This document shows positions 45,001 through 56,676 of a stretch of DNA of 64,000 bases, piece after piece (position 1 is the first letter of the stretch; each line of letters opens with the position of its first letter). A program made the position numbers and the translations under genes. The notes beneath the pieces are model-generated. The model did no database searches. It was not told the DNA's origin and saw only the letters and a list, made by a program, of their open reading frames with translations. The DNA is from Neoscytalidium dimidiatum (lineage: Eukaryota; Ascomycota; Dothideomycetes; Botryosphaeriales; Botryosphaeriaceae), in the NCBI GenBank assembly GCA_037367355.1, contig CM074697.1:4154001-4218000 (forward strand), given 5' to 3'.

Positions 45001-45152
45001 TCTGAGGATTCGTCAAGAGCACGATAAGACATGGATTCCCCCCGCGATGAACAGGCAGCTTCTGAATCAGGACGCCATTTGCAGTGCTCAGTGATCAGCT
45101 TATGGACCAGGTAGTCGTAAGGCGCTGGTGGGGATCCGTTCGAGGTCTTCAT
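30043..45152 (-). CDS. Multimodular nonribosomal peptide synthetase, 5001 residues
   Basis: Exons 45152..44918, 44865..44195 and 44142..30043; introns are 52 nt each, the second joining AYGQV to EASVVATC. Domains with approximate residues: A1 1-535; T1 (Ser ~583); poly-Ser linker ~615-650; epimerization 666-1093 (HHLVSDFVSW ~795); C1 1098-1559 (SHVLLDGSS); A2 1566-2056; T2 (~2104); C2 2153-2620 (HHALYDGHS); T3 (~2666) with no A domain before it; C3 2726-3163 (HHAVYDGAT); a truncated A of ~180 residues lacking core motifs A1-A5 and the A10 lysine; T4 (~3408); C4 3466-3893 (HHAIFDGWS); A3 3913-4420; T5 (~4471); terminal C 4526-4996 (PHSLYDGVS). All five carrier domains keep GGDS. The terminal C domain suggests release by cyclisation. 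Epimerization in module 1 predicts a D-residue first. Substrates and product are unknown. Divergent from the ABC exporter. Confidence 0.93.
43104..43198. repeat. GAT/GAC-type microsatellite encoding the poly-Ser linker
   Basis: On the minus strand this reads TCA/TCT/TCG codons and encodes a run of Ser with a few Leu and Val between the first carrier domain and the epimerization domain. It is in frame, likely length-variable, and acts as a flexible linker. Confidence 0.75.
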
Positions 45153-46346
45153 TGTTGCTAACTTGATGAGCAGATTCGATTTGATCTGAATGAAAATTTC
45201 AAAGGACACGGGCTCTTTTAAGTATTTTCGTGAATGTGCAAGTCCCCAGTCTCAGCCCGAGAAAGCAGACTATCTTGGTTTGCACAAGCCATGGAGTATC
45301 TGCCGACGTGGTACAGCACATGTCCCTCAACGTTGAGGTTCGTCCCGCAAAAGCAAGAAGAGGGTTCTCCACGCACCTTCGGAGCTGAAATACAGTTCAG
45401 GACAAGCAAAACCAGCCTCATGCAAGCCCTCACGGCCAAAAATGCACAGTTCAACCCAAGAATGATGTGAAATACCCGCAACGATAGAATCCAGAACTGA
45501 GCCTGTAAGACATGAGGCGACAGTGGTGTGGGCCGTCACTGCCGAATACCCATCCTCCTGATGTGACTTTGCAGGGTTACTCAATCACTTTTGTCGGTTG
45601 ACTCCTCTGCAGATGGTCAGTGTGGCCGCCGCGTCTCCCGGTTGGGATGGGCACTCACAGAGTTGGCCAGATGTTGGCTGATTATTCCGTTTTTGGCCTG
45701 CTTCTGGCTGCTAAGGTGGGTGAAGCATCTGGTCACAAGTGCAGAAAAGAGATGATAGGGCCAGTTTCATTTTTTGTTGCATAACTACTACGTTGTATGT
45801 GCAATTCAGAACGGCATGAGCTGCGGCAATGTCAGGCGTGCGTCAGACCCTACTCGCTAGTTGCTTATAGGAATTCCTGTAGCCCCAAGTAAGTGGAAAT
45901 TGGCAAGTTCTACGGCGGACCTTCCTCTCTGGGAACATTTTAAACTCAGAAAATACGAAGCCTCGTCCACATCATTTCTTTTGCAGGGGGCGAAGTTGTG
46001 GGTCATCGGGAAACTGGAGTTACTTTTCGCAGGCCCGAAACCCCGAGTCTCCTCGACCAGGGTTGATTTCTCGCCCCACTCACATCGGAGTAGCTCATTC
46101 GGCAATAGTAGCATCACAGCACATCACGACAGCTGGTCCATAATACGAGCGCCCAGAGCTGACCTTGCAGGTTCCAGACCTGAGAACATACTTTACCCGA
46201 ATTCCTGTTTGCTTGACTTTAAAAAGTTTCTGCATCTACTGACTGACACAGATGCAGGATTCATAACCACATACTTGTGGAGTGTAGGTCTAGTTCATTC
46301 GAAAATTATCTGTCTTTGGATATTTGCAAAACGGCATTCGCTGAAA
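45153..46346. promoter_or_regulatory. Divergent promoter region of the NRPS and ABC exporter
   Basis: About 1.2 kb between the two divergent start codons with no recognisable gene, so the genes could share control elements. A TA-rich TATA-like stretch lies at 45215-45225 on the NRPS side. No specific factor site can be named. Confidence 0.5.
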
Positions 46347-49300
46347 ATGTACGCCCATCGTGAAAAGGGTGATGACGAGCTTGAAGGGGGGCCCTGCATC
46401 GTCCTCGAGAATGATTCAAAGGACTCGACACCAAGCAGGATTGCAATGGCGGAGCAAAGTCGGGGAAGTGCCCTGGCACTTGTAAGAAAACCTCACGTGT
46501 TGATCGCCCCGTCAAGCTGACGCAATTGAATGACAACAGATATACAGGGCCGCACGTGCTGTGGACTTCATCGCCTTAGCAGTATCGGTGATCGCAGCCG
46601 TTATCGGGGGTGCTCTGATGCCGTTGATGGTAAGTCTCAGCGCTCCGGAGAAAGACGACAGTTGTTAATGTGCCCTTCTGCAGACGGTTGTTTTTGGTAA
46701 AATGACCGGGGAGTTCCAAACCATCACGACATCACAAACGCACCAGGAGGACCGCTCCACTTCGAGCCGGCTTGACGAGTTTACCCTTTACTTCGTGTAC
46801 CTTGCCGCCGCAGAGTTCGTCACGGTGTATATTACTACGGTAGGACTGACCGTCGTTGGGGAGCGCATAACTTGCAACGTCCGGTAGGTTTGGGAAAGCA
46901 AATCGCGTGCAAAATCGGTCGCTAACCAACATTGTTCGTAGAGAGCTATATCTGGCAGCCGTCCTGGACCAAGGCGTTGCTGTCCTCTCTGATAAGGAGA
47001 ACTCGCTGGGGGAAGTGTCAACGCGCATCAGCAACGACGCCGAGTCCATCAAAAACGCTTTGTCTGAGAAGCTTGGGCGTACGGTCGGCGCAGTCTCGAC
47101 TGTCTTCACTGCCTTTGTTGTGGGATTCATATTCTCCTGGAAACTAACGTTAGTGCTGAGCTCAACACTCGTAGCGTTCGTCTTGATCGTGGGCCTGGCA
47201 TCTCAGGGCATTGTCAAGCACTCTAACCAGAGCGCAGAAGCAGAAGCAGAAGCTGCCACTGTGGCCGCGGAGGCAATAAGCGACATCCGGGGAATCGTGT
47301 CCAACTGTGCACAGGAGAAGTTGGGAAGCAAATACGAAGCACATCTCCTCCGTGCAAGTCGCCCAAGCGTGCTAGCCAAGGCTTTCGGAGCAGGGATGAT
47401 GGCCGTGGTCACCGGTGTAATGCTTCTGGCGTACGCGCTGGCGTTCTGGCAAGGCTCGCGGTTTTTGGTGGCTGGCGACTTGGCTCTGGCAGACGTGCTA
47501 ATTGTGCTTCTGGGTAAGTCCGCAGCCCCGACAGTCTCGCGGGCGACCGGAGCTAACAAGAACAGCTGTCTTATTGGGAACCGTGTCTCTGGGATTCGCG
47601 GGGCCGAACTTGCGGGCCGTCGGGGAGGGGTTTGCTGCAGCCGCCAGAATCTGCCGGGCCATGGACCCACCGCCTCCGCAGCGGCACAGCGGCGCGGCAG
47701 TGGGGAGCGTCCAGGGCCACATTCAGTTTCAGCGCGTCAACTTCCATTACCCCGGCAGACCAGACGTGGCTGTCCTTGATGGACTCGATCTCGACGTAGC
47801 CCCGGGTAAGACCACAGCTGTTGTGGGTCCGTCAGGATCGGGAAAAAGCACCCTTGTCAGCCTCCTCGAGAGGTTCTACGAGCCTACTTCCGGGCGTATC
47901 GTTCTCGATGGGCACCTTCTCGAGACTCTCGATATTCAGTGGCTGAGGCATCAAATTTCCCTCGTCGACCAGGAGGCGACGTTGTTCGACGCATCCGTTT
48001 TCGACAACATTGGCCACGGGCTGGTCGGCTCTAAGCTCAACGATGAGCCCGACGCCGTGAAGCGAGACCTTGTCAGACGCGCTGCAGAGGTCGCTCATGC
48101 ACACGAGTTCATAGCTCTGCTTCCCCAGCAGTACGACACGCGGCTGGGAGAGCGCGGGGCAGCGTTGTCAGGTACGTGTTGCGCCCCCCCCGAGTGGCCC
48201 AGTGCGCACACTTACAACTAGCGTACAGGAGGACAGAAACAGCGCATCTGCATCGCGCGAGCCATCGTCTCGGATCCAAAGATCCTCTTGCTTGATGAGG
48301 CGACTTCTGCCCTGGACCCTGTAGCCGAGCGCGCCGTGCAGGAGGCGTTGCGGACGGCTATGCGGGGCAGGACGAACCTGGTAATTGCACATCGGCTGTC
48401 AACCATCAGGGACGCCGACCACATCGTCGTGATGGGAAAAGGCCGTGTTATAGAGCAGGGATCCTACGGGGATCTAGTTGAAAAGCAGGGCGCATTCTCC
48501 CGCCTTCTGGAAGCCCAGAGCCTAACTGTCGATCCAGATGATCACTCAGAAACAGACCGCGAGGTCGAGTCCGTCCACTCTCGTGCCGGGAGCATTGTAG
48601 AGAAAGAGGTGGCCAGTTACGACGGTGACGAGGACGTCGAACCAATATTTGAACGCAGACGTCCCGGTCATTTGATTGCTAAACTTCGCGCTAAAGACCG
48701 ACCCATACTCCTAATCGGCCTTACTTTCTCCATCCTCTGCGGCTGCACGGGCACGGCGCAATCAGTCATCCTATCAGCAGTAAGCAATATCTTCTTTTCT
48801 TGTTCCTTATGATTCTGCAGTAATTCAGAAGCTAACAGGATTTCAAAATAGTGCATCGCGGCGTTCGGGAAGAACGCCTACGACTATACTCGGCTGAGGC
48901 ACGATGTCAACTTCTGGGCGGGAATGATGCTGATGCTCGCGTTCATCGGAACCATCATCCAAAGCATTCAAGGGATTGCGCTCGCGCTATGCTCAGAGAA
49001 GCTTGTGCGGCGGGCGCGGGACACTCTCTTCAGGCACCTGCTCAGGCAGGACATGTCCTTCTTCGACATTCCAACCCACTCTGCTGGGTCACTCGGCGCT
49101 CTCCTGTCTGCACGTGCAGCCGACTTGGATGGTCTGAGCGGAAGTGCCCTGGGCTTGATGATCATGGGCGCATCCACTATCCTCTCGGGCATCATCGTGG
49201 CTTGCGCCGTCGGCTGGAAGCTTGGCCTTGTTTGCTCGGCGACGATCCCCTTGCTGTTGGCAGCAGGGCACCTGCGCATGTCATTTTTGAATGCAAACGA

Positions 49301-50483
49301 GAAACGCTCGGCTCAGTCATACATCGCGGCGACAACATATGCCTGTGAGGCGGCTAGCTGCATCCGCGTCGTGGCCTCGCTCACGCTGGAGCCAGCGGTG
49401 CTGAGCCGATTCCGGAGCATTCTTTCGTCCCAAGCACGCGCCAATGCCTTATCCACCTGCAAGGCGTCACTGTTCTTTGCGGCGTCGCAAGCGATGGTGT
49501 ACTGCTCCTTCGCCCTTTGCTTCTGGTACGGCGGCAGGCTGATGATGCGCGGAGAGTACTCGATGCTGCAGTTCTTCATTTGCTACTCGACTGTGATTTT
49601 CGGGGCGCAGTCTGCCGGAAGCACGCTCTCGGTAGCCGCGGATAGGTCCAAAGCGCGCCATGCGGCACAGGAGATCGAGTCAGTCATGTCGAGCCGACCA
49701 CGTATTGATGGCGCCCCAGGCCCTGCGCTACAGGGCGTTGCCGGGTCTATCGAGCTGCGTGGCGTCCATCACAGCTACGTAACTCGTCGTGACCGGCCAG
49801 CGCTAACCGACGTCAACATTCAAATCAAGCCGGGCCAATTTGCCGCCATTGTGGGTCCTAGTGGAAGCGGCAAGAGCAGTGTTCTAGCCCTGCTGGAACG
49901 CTTCTACGACCCCATCCATGGGGCCGTTCTCATCGACGGCCAAGATATCCGGCACATAGATGCGTCATCCGTCCGAGGTCATGTGGCCTTGGTGCGACAG
50001 GACACAACTCTCTCTTCCGGGACAGTGAGGGAGAACATCTTGCTTGGGACTGCCGATACCGCTGTGAGCGACGAGATGTTGCAGCAGGTGTGCAGAGACG
50101 CAGCGCTGGAGGAGTTGGTGGCGTCTTTGCCAAACGGCCTCGATACTTTCGTAGGCAGCAGGGGTACCGCGCTCTCAGGAGGCCAGCGCCAGCGAATAGC
50201 CATCGCGCGGGCGCTAGTCCGCGACCCACGCATATTGCTCCTGGACGAGGCTACGTCGGCCCTCGACACAGCGTCGGAACGAGTTGTGCAGGCAGCGTTA
50301 GCTCGAGCAGCTAGTGGCCGCACAACAGTTGCTGTTGCTCACCGGCTCAGCACTGTGCGGCACGCAGATGTCATCTTCGTGCTTGATCACGGTTGCGTCG
50401 TTGAGGTGGGCAAGCACGAAGATTTGCTCGCCAAGCGCGGTCTTTATGCCAGCATGGTGAGGGCCCAGAATGTCGAAACATGA
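46347..50483 (+). CDS. ABCB-type full-length ABC transporter (multidrug-resistance/peptide exporter)
   Basis: Seven exons: 46347..46481, 46540..46629, 46684..46883, 46942..47513, 47566..48171, 48229..48779 and 48852..50483, giving 1261 residues. Introns are 52-72 nt with GT-AG ends. Layout is TMD1-NBD1-TMD2-NBD2. NBD1 has Walker [10 protein letters not shown], signature LSGGQKQR and Walker [16 protein letters not shown]2 has [17 protein letters not shown] and [12 protein letters not shown]. An acidic linker (about 120 residues, [13 protein letters not shown]) separates the halves. All ATPase motifs are intact, so a working pump at the plasma membrane is expected. Its position divergent from the NRPS suggests export of, or self-protection against, the peptide product (inference). 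Confidence 0.93.
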
Positions 50484-51855
50484 GATCGACGACGGTATAT
50501 GTGCAGGTTCTTCTCCGGTGCGTTAGTACGAGCGCAATAATGCAGCCCGTACGCACAGCCCGCGGCTAGCACGGAGAATATCGGATCTAAGAACAGGAGG
50601 CAAAGTCAGCGCCAGACTGACATCTGGGAGATTCGACCCAGCTGTAGGATTCTATGTTTAGTAACTTGCCGGCTTGTCTTGCAGAAGTTCCGATGCTGTC
50701 AATCGCTGCATATCCCTCACATACAGCAAGGGTGGCTAGTCATTGCCTTAAGTTAGTCGGGTGGGCCGAGAAAAACAAGGTAGTGGATGCGTGCTTCAAC
50801 CACCGGATTGTGATTTGAAGACGTGATCTCACGAGATCCTGTGCATTTGCCATTTTCAATTCCCGTCTCCACAAGTCAAGCGCAATGTGATAGCGCCGCA
50901 GGGCCTCCCTGGTTGTGGTAAGAAACCGATGCGCAAGCTGATGAGCGGAACCGCAGGAACAGTAGCGCCCCAACATGTGTCTCAGCCACGCGTACTTCGA
51001 GTCGTGAAGTCGAAGATCAGCATTGGATGTGGGATTCCATTTCCGACACTAGAGCGCAAGGCGAAAGGCCAGGTCTCGAAGCCAGTGATCGCCGGCGCCG
51101 CGGCCCGCGCCGCCGGGAGCGTCCGGGAACGCCCGAGAGCGCCATTACCGCGGTGCGTCTTCTTGAAAGCACGTTTGATGAAGAACCTGGAAGGTGCTGA
51201 AACCCTTGAATACACGTGATTTGCATGGAACCGTTATCCGAATACGATGAGATTCTATACGATGACATTCTCAAACCTAGCAGCCATTATGGAGAGATCA
51301 CCTCGTCACGTGCTCTGAGACCCTTGAGGCAGAAACTGTTGAAAGTAAAAGCTATACATGGATAGGAGGCATACCGGGCTTTCCAGCTTCTGCTTTGCTA
51401 CTAAGCCGTTACTTTTACTCACACTGTCTGTGCTACGCCACTTTTTAGCATTTGACTATTTACACCTACTAGTAGAATCCGTCCTTACTAAAGAGCCAAA
51501 TTACCTACATCTCTTCACTACCACATCATTACCGGAGTCAAGGCTCGCGATGAGCACATTCATCATGCAGTGGTGCTTGGCAATATTCTTCCCAGATCTA
51601 TTCTTGCACACTTCCTATCTACATAACCGTCATCGATACCACAGCAACCCCCAATAGGTAAGAGAGAAGTGTGCGTCTTGCTTAAACTGTCTGGTATATA
51701 GCCTGGAAGTCCTACATATTCAGGCCCGCTAGCTGCAGCCGGTTATTCAGTATTATACATCAGCTTTCAAAAACTTATTGTGTTTAAAAGAAGATAATCA
51801 TCTTAACATAGCAGCAGGACGATCCAACCTCCCAGCATGTTTCCCCATTTTCCCT
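50484..51855. other. Intergenic, no gene seen
   Basis: A minus-strand frame at 50740-50976 (ARRY-like helical, REALRRYHIALDLWRRELKM) might be a small gene fragment but has no recognised homologue. A GC palindromic patch lies near 51090-51120. Otherwise empty. Confidence 0.45.
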
Positions 51856-53425
51856 TCAGTACGGAACATGTGTATCCAACCAGTTTGACAGGAGGTTTAA
51901 TTTTTCCGGTGATGCAACTGCGATCCCTCCAAAACCTGTACCTAAGTGCATGACGGTGGCATTGCCCTCTACATTGGGGCTCCAGGGAACAAGGGTCCCA
52001 TTTCTGTAGGATCCTCCCTTATTTGGATCACCAGTTTTGATGAAATTAGCCCAGTAAGAGGAGGTGACATCCGCGAGGTAAAAATCATATGAGGTCCAGG
52101 GCTTATCTGTCTTATAGAGATTGTTCAACGCGTAGTTAATTTCGGCCATATGGTAAGCTCCTTGCGATTGTCCGGGAGGGGCATAGTCCCAGTAATATGT
52201 GTAGAAAGGACTGTTCGCGGACTTTATCCACCCGTTCGCAAAGCGATAAGATGAAACTAGAGAGAGATCTTTCGCAGCTTCGCCATTGGGTGTTGAAGTC
52301 TTTGTATTCTGCCACCGTGTAGTTGGTACTGGTGGACGCTCCAGACTCATCTCTGTTATTGCCAGTCATCATTGGAACATCGTTCGCAGGTCCATTCAGG
52401 AGCGAGTCGATGTACTTCTCGGGCAGAACGTAACCGTCCATAGTGGGTTTGTAAAGCGGAGGATTCATTGACCAAAGAGCAGTCAAGTTGCTGATGGAAT
52501 AATCCCGGTCTTCGCTCCCAATCAGAAGCTCGTCCATACTCAAGGCGCGCAACTCCGAGATGGTACTAACATTGCGAAAGGTAGTGTAGTTGATACCAGC
52601 TTTCAAGTTGAACCCCACGCTCCTATAGGAGTCGGCAAGACCAGCAAGAAGCGGATCATAAGGATCTCTTATGCCGCTCTCAGCAATCATTCCATGAAAA
52701 AGCCCAGTTGCCAGCGGGCTGTTCACAGCATGGTACACTTGAGCGGATCCGAAAGACTGTCCAGCGATAGTTACACGATTGGGATCACCACCGAAATTTG
52801 CGATATTCTTCTGAATCCATTGAAGGGCAGTGAAGAAGTCCAGGATTCCATAGTTTCCAGACGAGTTCCGACCGGATTCTTTGCTGAGATCAGGGTGTGC
52901 GAGGAAGCCAAATGCAGCGTCACGGTAATTGTAGGTCACAACAACTACATCCTTCGTTGCCAGGCCGCCGCCATCGTAAAGAGGTTCAGTACTGGTCTCC
53001 CAACTGCCGTAGTTCCAGACGAAAACAGGCAGTGAGTCATTAGGCGAAGCTGCTAGAGTCCAGATGTTGACCCGCAGACAGTCCTCGCTGATATTATAGC
53101 CGGATGCGCGTTTGCTGGCGATGGGACAAGAGGGGCCGAACTCGTTTGCCATCAATGTTCCGTTCCATGGCTCGCGTCGCTGTGCAGGCTTCCAGCGATT
53201 TTCATAAGCAGTGTCTGCGGCATACGGTATGCCTAGGAAAGCAGCCACATTGCTGTCGGGCAACCCAAAATATTTCTGGGCTAAGGACCTATTGAAGTAT
53301 TTGAATCCTTGGACAGTGCCGTACTCTGTATTGATTAAAGTGTTGTAGAGTATCGCGAAGGACCTGCATGGAGCATAGCTGATACTCGTGAGGAATGATA
53401 ACTGAAGCAAAGTGCGAATTTTCAT
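51856..53425 (-). pseudogene. Secreted type-B carboxylesterase with frameshift/deletion
   Basis: The start at 53425 begins a signal peptide (MKIRTLLQLSFLTSISYA). The alpha/beta-hydrolase core follows: EDCLRVNIWTL, the nucleophile elbow GQSFGSAQV (GxSxG), NRDESG with the likely catalytic Glu, and GAYHMAEINYAL with the likely His. The frame breaks at about 52281-52297: TVAEYKDFNT is followed, one frame over, by GEAAKDLSLVSSYRFANGW. Compared with the family, about 25 residues of the usual GxxADxFLxLYP segment are missing, so a small deletion caused the shift. The oxyanion-hole glycines (normally YGGGF) are also replaced by NYGSWE. Either change alone could abolish activity. Confidence 0.75.
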
Positions 53426-54701
53426 CTTTGAGGCTCTTGAACGAGGTTTTGTTCTTTGAAATGCGTTGAGGCATGCGAGTTTCCCCCCAATTCCTCTGGC
53501 ATTTTTATACATTATTCTAGAGATTCATTGCCAGTGAAAAACGCGTGTTTATCGCACAATAATTCCGTGATCAGAGGTTTCTGTAGACCGATCCACACAA
53601 GTACTTACCGTTACTAGCGCTGGACGCGTGGCCTCACTCTTTGTTTGACACACAGAGACTCTTTACCAGGTTCATTTAGTCAAAGATAAGTTCACGCTTC
53701 CAACAAGGATATCTGGGAGCTGATCTTCCACAGGGTGATGCCAAGGATCATTAGCTGTCTGCGAAACGATGCATGCGTCTTTTCAGCGGTCGGATCTGCC
53801 CGGTGCTTCATCTCCAAAACACCAGTGTGCATTTAGAATCATCTCTATAAAGCAGCATGGCCTTTGATCACCTCTTATCCAGATTATAAGCAGTATATCT
53901 TGAAGCTTTTTAATCATATCAAGGCTAGAAGGCGCCCTCGTTTCATAAATTCTCGACATAGACTCAGCTCGGAGAACCTCGGGCGTATGCACTAAATCCG
54001 AGTGCCACCACGAATACGTCCGATCACACAACCGAATAGCAAGTACGAGTGTTAACTTAGTGTTTGTTCAGTTTAGGAATCTTTTGTATTTTTCCGAGCT
54101 TCGGAAAAGGTAGTCTGGCGCAGAAATGATGATCAACACATGGCAAAAAATGTAAAGATCTCGATAATAATCCCCCAGCTTTCCCCCCTCATTATCCAAA
54201 TGGAAATTCTCTGCATTGGGGTACTTCGGCTAGATACTGACCACCTAAGTTCAAAACCTTATTTGCTAAAACGTACTCGCTCGCCCGCACTTAAATATTA
54301 TCACGTTACGGTAATCAAGAGGAAAAGTATCGCTATAACTTAGTCCCTGCGTCGATCCGACTCCTTAATGAGGAAAAGCACGGCTAATCAGTGCAAAAGC
54401 TATATGAAAGAAATAATCGGGTGGAAGTGCAAGTGCGAGATCAGAGGTAGCAAGACTATCATAGAGGTTTGACCCCTTCGCACATCCTAAGCCCGCATCC
54501 CTGGAATGCATTCTCAAGTCTATGGAGCGTACTGCAGCTTACTCGACCGCTGGATTCATTTCCCTAGAGAACGCTCTCCTTTGATTCCGACTATATAAGT
54601 AAAAAGGTAGAGCACTAAATAGAGGGCTTGTACGCTTAATCATACGTATCTCAATCAGTGATGTCACTAGACACACTCGTGAACGTTACAACCACCTTTG
54701 A
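53426..54701. other. Intergenic, no gene seen
   Basis: AT-leaning, short frames only, between the esterase promoter and the 3' end of the Nramp gene. Confidence 0.5.
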
Positions 54702-56676
54702 TTAATCTTTTCCCAGCCCAATAAGCACCAGCAGCGTGACATTCATGATAACAATGATACCCCATATAATAACAGCAGACACAGAAGTGATCTTCGAATT
54801 TCCCATTTTGACCTCTTCAAGCTTCGGATCCTTTCCAGAAGTGCCATCCCCGGTCTCCACCATCGCCATGCCGTCATTCGGCAGGTTCACGGTGGAGATG
54901 GTCATGAACCTGTCGCGGCAGGTGAAGTAGATGAGAGGGGCGCTTACGAATGGCAGAATGACACTTAAGCATACCTGAGAGGCGACTAACGCGGCTGAAA
55001 GTCCTTCTTTGCCGACGGCGCCGGCGATGATGATGGAGGGTGTGATGCTAATGGCTCTTGTCACAAGGCGGCGAATCCAAGGTTTGACAGTCCAGCGCAA
55101 AGATCCTTCGCTGACCATTTGCCCTGTTGTTGCATGAGGACGCACGAACTTACAAACGGGGTAGAAGAAATAGCTTACCAGCAATGGTGCAGACAATACC
55201 AGCACTTAGGCCAGAAAGAAGCAACGCCAGTGCAAAGATCGTGCCAGCTGCCGGGGCAACCTGCTTCGAGAGCAGATCATGAATGCCGAAGAGGTCTGCA
55301 TCACCTGCGCCTGGCGTATTGAATAGGGAGGCTCCAGCGACGATCAGGATGGAAGAATTGACAAAAAGGGCGAACGTAACGAGAGAGATGGCCGTCTCAG
55401 CAACGGAGAAGTTGAGACATGTCTTGATCGCTTCTATTGAGGGGCGGTACACCTGAGAGTTGGCCGAGTCGGGACTCGAATTATCATGAGTCTTGCCCAT
55501 CCGAGCCTTGATCTGATCATCAAATTCTTTAAGGCGAGGTTGAACAAGGCCTGAACCAAGATACAGAGAGTGAGGCATAACAGTAGCGCCCAGGATTCCA
55601 CAAGATTGGTACAGTCTGATTGTGCTGTTAGCATCAACTCCACGTGATTTACGATTGCCAGTACTCGCCCTTGCGACTGGACAACAGCCGAGCTTGGCAG
55701 GTAGCCTTTAATGACTTCCCCGAAAGTTGTATCCGTGATGAGACTGAGTTGAAAGCAGAAGCAGACAACGACGCCTAGGACTAATACCATGACAAAATAC
55801 TCGAATAACCTGACAGCCTTTGCTCCACCTTGAGGTTGGTAGAATATCAAGATGACGAGGACGTCGACGATGCTGATGGCGCACCCTGCAACCAGGGGAA
55901 CATTTCCCAAGACATTAAGAGCTATGGCCGTGCCAATAACCTGAATATATGTAAGCCCAGATACTGATAGATTCAGGATAGGTTAGTTCAGACTGCTTAC
56001 CTCAGCGACGTCCGTAGCAATGATGGCTACCTCAGCGAGGACATAAACAGTTACATTGAGCCATTTAGGTAAGTGCTCTCTACTGTTCTCGGCAAGATTC
56101 TTCCCTGTTACCGTCCCGAGTTTGACGCTGAGAGATTGCAGGAAGATGGCAAAGACATTGGACATAAGGATGACGAAAAGGAGCGCGAAACGAAAGGAAG
56201 CGCCTGCCGCAACGTCGGTTGCATAATTACCTAAAGGTGTTAGATCGTGAAGGTGAGTGTGATGTCGGGCAAAATGATCTTCATTGCTTACCGGGATCAA
56301 TGTATGCTACTGCAACCATGAAACCAGGTCCAATAAATTTTGCATACTGATGGAGAATAGCCTTGGTTTTATCGAAACCCTTTAGGAGCTTTTCCTTTTT
56401 CGAGAGGGGTCCCCGAGGTTCGTTGAAAGCGACAGGCACCTCAGTTATGTCGAAACTCATATGTGATTTTGGAAATTCGTCGGCAGAGTGCGTCTTCTCG
56501 CTACCAACGGCTTGCCGTTGCATAGAGCTGGCGTTCAGGTCATCTGCCTTGGTGTCATCGTCGACTGACTCAGTGGTATTTTGTCGGTCTCGGCGCACGG
56601 CCACGTCTAGTTGAAGCGAGGTGTTCCGGTTCCAGCCAGCTGGAAATTCCACAGGTGCTCTTGAGGGCGAGTCCAT
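54702..56676 (-). CDS. Nramp-family divalent metal transporter
   Basis: Exons 56676..56292, 56230..56001, 55940..55669, 55615..55179 and 55123..54702 give 581 residues. The family metal-site motifs are present: DPGN (AYIDPGNYATD, rebuilt across intron 1) and MPH (MPHSLYLGS). About 11 hydrophobic segments follow a ~110-residue hydrophilic N-terminus; the C-terminus after the last long loop ends with one more segment. Introns are 61, 60, 53 and 55 nt. Three are GT-AG; the third has donor GG|GCGAGT and acceptor ATCAG, and only this GC-AG choice gives the conserved SQGLYQSCGILGATVMPHSL. Expected role is proton-coupled uptake or intracellular movement of Mn, Fe or related ions, like yeast SMF proteins. 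Intact. Confidence 0.9.

Noticed and set aside
50887..51219. 110-codon plus-strand basic frame
   Set aside because: GC-palindromic DNA opens frames on both strands; no domain or start context.
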